DNA of 5,780 bases from a bacterium (GTDB lineage: Bacteria; Latescibacterota; Latescibacteria; Latescibacterales; Latescibacteraceae): NCBI GenBank assembly GCA_021372535.1, contig JAJFUH010000091.1:1-5780 (forward strand). The letters run 5' to 3'. This document shows, piece after piece, positions 1 through 5,693 of this stretch; position 1 is the first letter of the stretch, and each line of letters opens with the position of its first letter. A program made the position numbers and the translations under genes. The notes under the pieces are model-generated. The model saw nothing but the letters and a program-made list of their open reading frames with translations, was not told the DNA's origin and made no database searches.

Positions 1-54
1 ATTTGTTATTTATATTTTTACTTTAAGGTACTCATTTTTCGGATGAGGCCTAAA

Positions 55-64
55 ACAATATTGT
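55..64. promoter_or_regulatory. 10-bp palindrome just upstream of the sigma-54 promoter
   Basis: ACAATATTGT is a perfect 10-base palindrome ending 7 bases before the -24 element. It could be a protein-binding dyad, but sigma-54 activator sites usually lie further upstream, and palindromes of this length arise by chance in AT-rich DNA. The call rests on symmetry and position only. Confidence 0.18.
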
Positions 65-71
65 GAATATA

Positions 72-87
72 TGGCACTATTTTTGCG
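72..87 (+). promoter_or_regulatory. Sigma-54 (RpoN) -24/-12 promoter
   Basis: The sequence TGGCAC-TATTT-TTGCG matches the RpoN consensus TGGCAC-N5-TTGCW except at the last base. The invariant GG (73-74) and GC (85-86) are separated by exactly 10 bases, the spacing sigma-54 requires. The start of transcription would fall near 97-99, giving an untranslated leader of about 178 bases before the gene at 276. Such a promoter would need an AAA+ enhancer-binding activator, whose site would lie mostly outside the window because only 71 bases precede the promoter. It points rightward at the propeller gene, and no other gene in the window is placed to use it. The motif and spacing are seen directly; activity is inferred. 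Confidence 0.6.
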
Positions 88-195
88 CTTAATAAGCAAA
101 AAATTTCTCGGTGATCTTGTCTTGGGATTCATTGAAATCCACTTACTGCACAACATTGCATCCCGTTATACCTTATGGGAGGTCAAGACAGGAAA

Positions 196-276
196 ATGCT
201 TCTTATACCTTCGCCTGTAGTGGGAGAGGATGAAAAACTTATCAGTTTCATGAACTTACTTCAGAAAGATATATAA
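196..276 (+). CDS. Possible 26-aa leader peptide overlapping the propeller gene start
   Basis: An ATG at 196 opens 26 codons ending in TAA at 274-276, whose last A is the first base of the next gene's ATG (TAATG). A strong Shine-Dalgarno-like GGGAGGT (177-183) precedes it at a rather long 12-base spacing. An in-frame ATG at 175 would give 33 residues but lacks a ribosome site. The frame is open back to a TGA at 133. The peptide starts MLLIPSP, continues with an acidic stretch (GEDEK) and ends LLQKDI. I recognise no family. It lies inside the presumed leader of the sigma-54 transcript and could couple translation to the downstream gene, whose own ribosome site is weak. It could equally be a chance ORF or the worn tail of a lost gene. 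Confidence 0.25.
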   Translation: MLLIPSPVVGEDEKLISFMNLLQKDI

Positions 277-2459
277 TGAAAAAAATACTATTATATTTCA
301 TCTTGAGTGCTGCTGTGATATTTCTTTCGGCTGTATCAAATGCCGATCGATGGAGGATGTATACCAACTGTAACGAAATCAACGGGCTGGCTATCGAGGG
401 TGACTCTGTCTGGTGGGCGACTACCGAGGGTATCGTACGGTGGAACCGACAAGGTGGAACATACGAACAGTATACCGCTCTGGATTACCAGACAACCTTT
501 GAATTAAACGCCGTTGCAATTGATACCGAAGGAATGAAATGGTTCGGCGGCGGTATGAGAGAACATCTTGCTGATAATGATTTTAGAAAAATAGTCAGTT
601 TCGATGGCATCACATGGAGATTACATGATATAAGCAGCGGAATAATAAACTCAATCGCTCTTGACCAGAACGGGATTAAATGGTTCGCCTCAGTTGGTGG
701 TTCAGATGGTGGTGTAGAAAGGCTCGACGGGACGACATGGACGACATTCAGTGAATTCAAATGGAACAGTGGAAACGATGTCGCTGTCGATGGCAAGAAT
801 ATCAAATGGGTCGCATCGGATAAAGGTTTATGGAGTTATAACGACACAACATGGGTACGATATACAACGGAAAATAGCGGGCTGCCTTCCGATAAAATCC
901 GCTCGCTTGCGTTCGATGAAAAAAACGGAATACTGTGGATGGGGCTTTCCCAGGGTGTCGCATCATTCGATGGTCGGGAATTTACGACCTGTGCGGAGGA
1001 AGACGGCCCCGTTTCCGAAGTTGCAAAAGTGATCGCTGTCGACCCGTCCGGTGTACCATGGTTCGGAACATATCACGGTTTATGGTCTTTTGACGGGACA
1101 AAATGGACAACCTTTACCACGGACAACAGCGGCTTGCCGGATAATCTGATACGGACCGTTCTTGCTGAAGAAGACGGTTCGCTCTTGATCTCGGTGGGTG
1201 ACAGTTATCAGCATGGCACTCCGAAGTATGGATTAACCCGTTTTGACGGCGATACATGGAATACGATAAAACTGCCGGGAATCCGGGGGAATGATATCTA
1301 CGCGCTGGCAGTCGACCGCGATAATGTCAAGTGGATCAGCACATGGAATGATGCGGGATTGTCACGTTTCGACGGTTCGACATGGACAACCTATACCGAG
1401 AAAGACGGGATGTTATCGAGTTATTTTTCTGCGATAGCGGTCGACCATGACAACGTGAAATGGTTCGGAAGCTGGAAAGGCGTGTGCAGTTTTGATGGAA
1501 CATCATGGAAATCATATACCGCAGATGACGGGCCCGGAGAAATCCAGGTGAACGTCATAGCGGTCGACCTCGATAATGTGAAATGGTTCGGAACAAACGA
1601 CGGCGTTTCTTCTTTTGACGGAACATCATGGAAAACGTATGATGTCACCGAAGGATTCGTGAGCGGAATAATCAGTTCAGCGGCTGTTGACCTCGACAAT
1701 GTGAAATGGTTCGGTACTCCTCTCGACGGTGTTCTGAGTTTTGACGGAACGACATGGAAACACTATACCGAGGCGGACGGTCTCGTTAACGATTCGGTCA
1801 ATACGATTGCGGTCGATCATGACAATGTGAAGTGGTTCGGGACAGGTTGGTGGGGAGATAAATCCGGCATTTCCCGTTTTGACGGGACGAGATGGACAAC
1901 CTATACTGAAGAGGACGGATTATGCTGGAATGTGATAAACGCCATAGCTGTGGATGATTCGAATGTGAAATGGTTTTGCAGCCTGTACTCGACTACTGTT
2001 TCTACTTTCGACGGCTCGGTGTGGTCAGGATTCGATCCCGGTGTTGAAGTTGGCGGCTATAATACATTTGTAATCGACCATGACGGTATAAAATGGCTCG
2101 GCACGAAGTACAATGGTTTGTTCAGTTTTGACGGCCAGCCCGAAAAACCAACTGCTGTCGATTCACCGGTAATTACACCTTCTACAATTGAAATTACCGG
2201 CATCTATCCAAATCCCTTCAACAACCGGACAACCCTTGAATTCACTCTGCATGCCGGAGAATTCGTCCGGCTCGATGTGTATAATCTACTCGGGCAGATA
2301 GTGAAAGAACTTGCTGCGGAATCCATGCCCGCCGGTAATCACAGGATAGCGTGGGACGGGAAGGATCGCAGCGGGAATGACCTGTCATCGGGGATTTATT
2401 TTTTCCGTCTCCGGGCTGGCAATCATGAAGATACTGGTGAAGCGCTGCTTGTGCGATGA
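276..2459 (+). CDS. Exported 14-repeat Reg_prop beta-propeller protein with T9SS-type C-terminal domain
   Basis: Residues 1-23 form a signal peptide: KK, a hydrophobic run, then SNA before a likely cleavage at 23/24. Residues 24-620 hold 14 repeats of about 43 residues of the pattern VDxDNVKWFGT...FDGTTWTTYTEEDG, matching two-component-regulator propeller (Reg_prop) repeats. The KWF tryptophan falls at 47, 89, 136, 178, 221, 262, 353, 396, 437, 478, 520, 566 and 607, and is replaced by Ile305 in the seventh unit. A Pro/Thr linker (about 622-640) leads to a T9SS sorting or FlgD-like Ig domain (about 641-727) with YPNPFN, DVYNLLGQ, AGNHRIAWDG and SGIYFFRL. The product should cross the inner membrane by Sec and the outer membrane by T9SS. 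No catalytic or kinase part is present, so ligand binding, adhesion or scaffolding is inferred. The start is fixed by an in-frame TGA at 231 with no other start codon between. The ribosome site is weak (AGAAAG, 263-268). The gene looks more AT-rich than its neighbours. Confidence 0.9.
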   Translation: MKKILLYFILSAAVIFLSAVSNADRWRMYTNCNEINGLAIEGDSVWWATTEGIVRWNRQGGTYEQYTALDYQTTFELNAVAIDTEGMKWFGGGMREHLADNDFRKIVSFDGITWRLHDISSGIINSIALDQNGIKWFASVGGSDGGVERLDGTTWTTFSEFKWNSGNDVAVDGKNIKWVASDKGLWSYNDTTWVRYTTENSGLPSDKIRSLAFDEKNGILWMGLSQGVASFDGREFTTCAEEDGPVSEVAKVIAVDPSGVPWFGTYHGLWSFDGTKWTTFTTDNSGLPDNLIRTVLAEEDGSLLISVGDSYQHGTPKYGLTRFDGDTWNTIKLPGIRGNDIYALAVDRDNVKWISTWNDAGLSRFDGSTWTTYTEKDGMLSSYFSAIAVDHDNVKWFGSWKGVCSFDGTSWKSYTADDGPGEIQVNVIAVDLDNVKWFGTNDGVSSFDGTSWKTYDVTEGFVSGIISSAAVDLDNVKWFGTPLDGVLSFDGTTWKHYTEADGLVNDSVNTIAVDHDNVKWFGTGWWGDKSGISRFDGTRWTTYTEEDGLCWNVINAIAVDDSNVKWFCSLYSTTVSTFDGSVWSGFDPGVEVGGYNTFVIDHDGIKWLGTKYNGLFSFDGQPEKPTAVDSPVITPSTIEITGIYPNPFNNRTTLEFTLHAGEFVRLDVYNLLGQIVKELAAESMPAGNHRIAWDGKDRSGNDLSSGIYFFRLRAGNHEDTGEALLVR
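1308..1919 (+). repeat. Near-identical tandem propeller-blade repeats at DNA level (units 8-12)
   Basis: Within the propeller gene, five successive units of 123-138 bases share long stretches of nearly the same DNA: gtcgaccatgacaacgtg then aaatggttcgg, followed by tttgacggaacatcatgg. The tryptophan codons of units 9, 10 and 11 are exactly 123 bases apart (1461, 1584, 1707), and unit 12 follows after 126. Synonymous positions are also conserved, unlike the diverged units 1-7. This suggests these blades arose by recent in-frame duplication or are kept alike by gene conversion. Confidence 0.75.
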
Positions 2460-2662
2460 GAAGATGCTGGCTGGACGATAGAGATTAAATATGCAGGAAA
2501 CAACACTACCGGTACATGCATTTTGTATTCAGGTCTCCAATAATAACTGCTGAATTTCCCCGCTCGATATTATATTGTCCTCATTATATGGTAAGACTTT
2601 CGATTCTGCGCGTTTCACAACTTTTCACTCCCTGAAGTACCGTACAGGAAAGAGGTGAATTC

Positions 2663-4234
2663 ATGATGATGCGCATGAGTTTCATCACTGGAGGGCTTCT
2701 GTCGATGCTGTGCCTTGTTTCTCTTCAGATCGTGCAGGCCCAGAAAACCGAAACGAAGAGCGGCAACAAACTGGTCGTATACGCCTTCAAAGATCAGCCC
2801 GCAGAAACGATCAGCAGGAATATCTACGGTCATTTTTCGGAGCATCTGGGACGGTGTATATACGGTGGATACTGGGTCGGTGACAATTCCGGTATTCCCA
2901 GTACACGCGGCATCCGCAACGACATCGTCGAGGCGCTGAAACGGAGCAAAATCCCTGTCCTGCGCTGGCCGGGCGGCTGTTTCGCGGATGAATATCACTG
3001 GATGGATGGCATCGGCCCCCTCGAGAAACGGCCCACCATGATAAACACCCACTGGGGCGGTGTGACCGAGAACAACCATTTCGGCACCCACGAGTTCATG
3101 GACCTCTGCGAACAGCTTGGATGCGAGCCCTATATCTGCGGCAATGTGGGCAGCGGCACAGTCCGCGAGATGCAGGAATGGGTGGAATACATCACTTTCG
3201 ACGGTGTAAGCCCCATGGCGGACGAACGCCGTAAAAACGGCCGTGACAAGCCATGGAAGCTCAAGTATTTTGGCGTGGGCAACGAAAACTGGGGATGCGG
3301 CGGGAACATGTCGCCGGAATTTTATGCCGATGTGTACAAACGCTACCAGACGTATGTCCGGAATTTTCCGGGAAACGAGGTCTACAAAATCGCCTGCGGC
3401 GGCTACGGCGATAATTATCACTGGACCGAGGTGCTCATGGAGAAGGCCGCTTCCATGATGTCGGGCTACAGCATTCACTACTATATCGGCCCCGCAAAAA
3501 GCAGCTCGGCAACACAGTTCGAGGAGGCGGACTGGTTTGCCATACTCAGGAACGCACTTCATCTCGATGAGATTCTGAAAAAGCACAGCACGGTCATGGA
3601 CAGGTACGATCCCGAAAGACGGATAGGGTTGATCGTTGACGAGTGGGGAACATGGTATGCTGTCGAACCCGGAACGAATCCCGGTTTCCTCTACCAGCAG
3701 AACACGCTCCGTGACGCGCTCGCGGCGGGGGTGATGCTCAATATTTTCAACGAGCACTGCGACCGTGTCAGGATGGCCAACATCGCGCAGACTGTCAATG
3801 TCCTCCAGGCGATGGTGCTGACCGACGGGGCAAAAATGCTCCTGACCCCGACATATCATGTGTTCGAGATGTACAGCGTTCACCAGGATGCGGCGCTGCT
3901 GCCTGCCGTTCTGAATTGCGCCGATTATCAGTTCGGAAACGAAAAGCTGCCGGCCCTCACCGTTTCTGCATCCCGCGACGGCGCGGGGGCGGTTCATGTC
4001 TCGCTCTGCAATCTCGATCCGCATGCCACGCAGGAGATGGCCTGCGAGCTTCGCGGCTTCAGGGCGAAGACCATTTCGGGGCGCGTTCTGACCGGTAAGG
4101 AAATGAACGTCCACAACACGTTCGACAGACCGGAGACGGTGAAACCGACCGTATTTACGGGTGCAAAGATCACCGATGCAGGCTTTTCCGTTCTCCTGCC
4201 GCCCATGTCGGTTGTGGTGCTCGAAATGAAGTGA
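2663..4234 (+). CDS. Exported GH51 alpha-L-arabinofuranosidase
   Basis: This is a retaining glycoside hydrolase of family 51, which removes terminal alpha-L-arabinofuranosyl groups from arabinan, arabinoxylan or their oligosaccharides. Family motifs in order are [14 protein letters not shown] (56-69), [13 protein letters not shown] (101-113), [11 protein letters not shown] (204-214) with acid/base Glu208, SIHYY (270-274), IVDEWGTWY (324-332) with nucleophile Glu327, and [16 protein letters not shown] (395-410). The 119-residue gap between the two glutamates equals that in Geobacillus AbfA (E175/E294). A C-terminal beta-sandwich follows, with [18 protein letters not shown] (471-488). Residues 1-26 are a signal peptide ending VQA before Gln27, so the mature enzyme of about 497 residues is a normal full length. 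There is no T9SS tail, so the periplasm is the likeliest site. The ribosome site AGAGGTGA (2651-2658) sits 4 bases before the first of three tandem ATG codons (2663, 2666, 2669), and an in-frame TGA lies at 2633. Exact polymer preference cannot be read from sequence. Confidence 0.95.
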   Translation: MMMRMSFITGGLLSMLCLVSLQIVQAQKTETKSGNKLVVYAFKDQPAETISRNIYGHFSEHLGRCIYGGYWVGDNSGIPSTRGIRNDIVEALKRSKIPVLRWPGGCFADEYHWMDGIGPLEKRPTMINTHWGGVTENNHFGTHEFMDLCEQLGCEPYICGNVGSGTVREMQEWVEYITFDGVSPMADERRKNGRDKPWKLKYFGVGNENWGCGGNMSPEFYADVYKRYQTYVRNFPGNEVYKIACGGYGDNYHWTEVLMEKAASMMSGYSIHYYIGPAKSSSATQFEEADWFAILRNALHLDEILKKHSTVMDRYDPERRIGLIVDEWGTWYAVEPGTNPGFLYQQNTLRDALAAGVMLNIFNEHCDRVRMANIAQTVNVLQAMVLTDGAKMLLTPTYHVFEMYSVHQDAALLPAVLNCADYQFGNEKLPALTVSASRDGAGAVHVSLCNLDPHATQEMACELRGFRAKTISGRVLTGKEMNVHNTFDRPETVKPTVFTGAKITDAGFSVLLPPMSVVVLEMK

Positions 4235-4300
4235 AAGAGGATGCGGTACTCGGGATGTGAAAGACAGTCCGGTCTGTTCGTATGCAATAATAGATAGAAC

Positions 4301-4339
4301 GCGGATTTACGCGGATCGGGCGGATTTACGCGGATTTGG
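4301..4339. repeat. Tandem GCGGATTTAC-type repeat
   Basis: GCGGATTTACGCGGAT occurs at 4301-4316 and again at 4320-4335, an offset of 19 bases, and each copy is itself built from the half-unit GCGGAT(TTAC). From memory, very similar sequence (on the other strand, AATCCGCGTAAATCCGCG) recurs between genes in many environmental bacterial genomes, but I could not search for copies here. There is no coding role. Confidence 0.6.
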
Positions 4340-4360
4340 CAACCACGGGGGGTTGCCCCT
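4338..4360. repeat. GGCAACC/GGTTGCC hairpin element
   Basis: The perfect 7-bp stem GGCAACC (4338-4344) and GGTTGCC (4351-4357) encloses the loop ACGGGG. On the minus strand this reads AGGGGCAACC...GGTTGCC, which I recall as a common dispersed intergenic element of environmental genomes; this was not verified. It directly abuts the GCGGATTTAC repeat. Neither strand has a T-run right after the stem, so it does not look like an intrinsic terminator. Confidence 0.5.
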
Positions 4361-4426
4361 ACAATAAAAAAACACGAACAATTATTTCGTCATGGATAAT
4401 ATCCGTTATGACTTTTTGCGCCTTCC

Positions 4427-4441
4427 TGCTGCGACGCAGCA
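4427..4441. repeat. Compact GC-rich inverted repeat
   Basis: TGCTGCGACGCAGCA is a perfect 15-base dyad that could fold as a 6-bp stem with a GAC triloop. No T-run follows on either strand. Its role is unknown; it may be part of the same repeat-rich patch. Confidence 0.35.
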
Positions 4442-4520
4442 CAGTGCGGCGAGTTTGGTGAAATTATTTCACGAATAATCCGGGTTAACAATATTATATA
4501 CAATTTGTTATAGCTATTTG

Positions 4521-4557
4521 TATCTCCGTATCTTCCGTGTCCCCGTGGTGAAATAGG
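4521..4557. repeat. CCGTG-rich low-complexity intergenic element
   Basis: The stretch is a run of imperfect copies of a TCTCCGTG-like unit (ctccgta, cttccgtgt, ccccgtgg) followed by tgaaatagg. On the minus strand it reads TTTCACCACGGGGACACGG, again a pattern I recall from intergenic repeats of many environmental bacteria. The low-complexity structure is seen; the dispersed nature is inferred. Confidence 0.4.
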
Positions 4558-4665
4558 TTATGTATTTTTTCAGATAAATCCGGATCAGATAACAAGGGTG
4601 AGACCGGCATCGGGAAAAGGGTGTCACAAAGACCGTTTTCCGGGTGGAGTATTATGCTCTCTTTA

Positions 4666-5469
4666 TTAAGAACCGGCCTTCAGGCTCTCTTCGAACAGCC
4701 GAACATCCTCGGCGAGCATATCCGGCTTGTCCCCCGTGAATACGCCCACGCATACGGCGTCGTTCTTTCTCAGATGCCGTGCGACAAAGCGTAACGCTTC
4801 CGGGGGGTCATTCCTGCCCGCCGCCATGACCTTATAGTGAATCACCGGTCTGCCGAGCCGTACTATAAGGCCGACCATGGCATCCCTGTCTTCCGGCAGG
4901 AACCACTCCGGCATCCCGGAGATGTGTTCGGCATGCTCGTCACGGTGCGCGGAGTTATAGTAGGAACACATGTAGAAGTCCACATCGAGGTTTTTCTCTG
5001 CCCACTCGAACACAGCGGGATTATGCCCGGCAATGCCCGCCTGAAGCCCCGCACTCCTGATTTTTTCGATGGCGGGCGGCACCTCATCCAGCTTTTTATT
5101 GGCAAGCAGGTTGTCCATATAACCGCCATGGACGAAGCACGCCTCTGCACCGCCTCTGACGATATCATCGACGCTCCGCTCGATGCTCTTCATCTCGGGG
5201 CAGGTCTGCGCGACCCACTTGAGCGAACCGCCCTCGTTGCGGAATTCAAGCAGAGTCCGTATAAAATGCTGGTCACCCCGGCCGATAACGGTGGTGATTC
5301 CGAGCTTTTGAGCCTGACTGAAAACGTGCTTGATATGGTCGACGGTGTAATGGCGGAGCATTGCGGTATCACGGTCTGTTCCCTGGTGAGAGAATCCGCT
5401 GAAGGGATTACTGCCGAGAATGAACCGGCTGATCGACAATGTTCCTATCGTTACTGTTTCCAGTGACAT
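4666..5469 (-). CDS. Uncharacterised aldo/keto-reductase-like TIM-barrel protein lacking most of the catalytic tetrad
   Basis: This is a 267-aa protein with no signal peptide or membrane segment, so it is cytosolic. Its layout follows aldo/keto reductases: an N-terminal strand and LGSNPF motif (16-23), GITTVIGRG (57-65), KWVAQT (84-89), ACFVHGG (110-116), AGIAGHNP (144-151), DFYMCSYYN (164-172), RPVIHYKVMAAGR (207-219) and the C-terminal CVGVFTGDKPDMLAEDV (240-256). At the places where these enzymes carry the Asp, Tyr and Lys of their tetrad, it has none that I can align; only the histidine (His114) is kept. NADPH-dependent reduction is therefore doubtful, and a lyase, isomerase or non-catalytic role is possible. 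The start is firm: AAAGGA (5480-5485, read on the minus strand) lies 10 bases upstream, and an in-frame stop occurs at 5488-5490 with no other start codon. The gene converges on the GH51 gene, so it is a separate unit. I do not know its function. Confidence 0.85.
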   Translation of the reverse strand: MSLETVTIGTLSISRFILGSNPFSGFSHQGTDRDTAMLRHYTVDHIKHVFSQAQKLGITTVIGRGDQHFIRTLLEFRNEGGSLKWVAQTCPEMKSIERSVDDIVRGGAEACFVHGGYMDNLLANKKLDEVPPAIEKIRSAGLQAGIAGHNPAVFEWAEKNLDVDFYMCSYYNSAHRDEHAEHISGMPEWFLPEDRDAMVGLIVRLGRPVIHYKVMAAGRNDPPEALRFVARHLRKNDAVCVGVFTGDKPDMLAEDVRLFEESLKAGS

Positions 5470-5535
5470 GCAAACGGTATCCTTTCTTCATTTTCTGTAT
5501 CGTTTCATTTTTTTTCTTCGAGTGCCTCCATACAA

Positions 5536-5565
5536 AATATAGGTATGAACAATCATGATTCACAA
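5536..5565 (-). promoter_or_regulatory. Candidate sigma-70-type promoter of the minus-strand gene
   Basis: Read on the minus strand, TTGTGA (5560-5565) and TATATT (5536-5541) are separated by 18 bases, a fair match to a housekeeping promoter. Transcription would start near 5529, leaving about 60 bases of leader. AT-rich DNA yields such matches easily, so this is tentative. Confidence 0.35.
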
Positions 5566-5572
5566 GATTGTT
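5548..5572. repeat. Inverted repeat overlapping the candidate promoter, possible operator
   Basis: AACAATC (5548-5554) and GATTGTT (5566-5572) are perfect inverted arms around 11 bases. AATCATGATT (5551-5560) is itself a perfect 10-base palindrome inside the spacer of the proposed promoter, a classic repressor position. On the plus strand the right arm runs into TTTTT (5571-5575), so a weak plus-strand terminator is an alternative reading. Confidence 0.35.
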
Positions 5573-5693
5573 TTTATAAAACGTGTTTATCTGAAAGTGT
5601 GTTTATTGCTCCGGCGAATAAAGAATGATACCGGAAGTAAAAACTGTCCGGTTAAACTACTGAGTACCTTTTATTTGCAGTAGAATATGATAG

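Larger units (their letters stand above)
4235..4665. other. 431-base intergenic region between convergent genes, rich in repeat-like elements
   Basis: No credible ORF fills this gap between the ends of the GH51 gene and the minus-strand gene. It holds a tandem repeat (4301-4339), an abutting hairpin (4338-4357), a compact GC dyad (4427-4441), weak AT dyads (ATTATT/AATAAT at 4463-4479 and TAACAA/TTGTTA at 4486-4510), a CCGTG-rich stretch (4521-4557) and a direct repeat TCAGATAA (4570-4577 and 4585-4592). I see no hairpin with a following T-run that would be a convincing terminator for either gene. Confidence 0.6.

Noticed and set aside
272-277. TATAAT as a -10 box
   Set aside because: It overlaps the ATG of the propeller gene and has no suitably spaced -35 element. 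The sigma-54 site upstream is a better explanation.
2491-2524. ATGCA/TGCATTTT hairpin as a terminator of the propeller gene
   Set aside because: The stem is only 5 bp and AT-rich, with a 21-base loop and a T-run of four, too weak to call.
2615-4114. A 499-codon open frame on the minus strand opposite the arabinofuranosidase gene
   Set aside because: It is a mirror of the GH51 gene, whose family motifs and signal peptide are unmistakable. The antisense product has no recognisable domain and no ribosome site that I can see.
4301-4339. Short CRISPR-like array
   Set aside because: The repeats are adjacent or separated by three bases, with no spacers, and no cas gene is present.
4338-4370. Hairpin followed by an A-run as an intrinsic terminator
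   Set aside because: On the plus strand the stem is followed by CCTACAATAAAAAA, with no T-run. On the minus strand the T-run comes before the stem rather than after it.
4837-5466. A 209-codon plus-strand frame opposite the barrel-protein gene
   Set aside because: It lies wholly inside the minus-strand gene, which has a good ribosome site and a fold-like motif order. The plus-strand product shows no family features.
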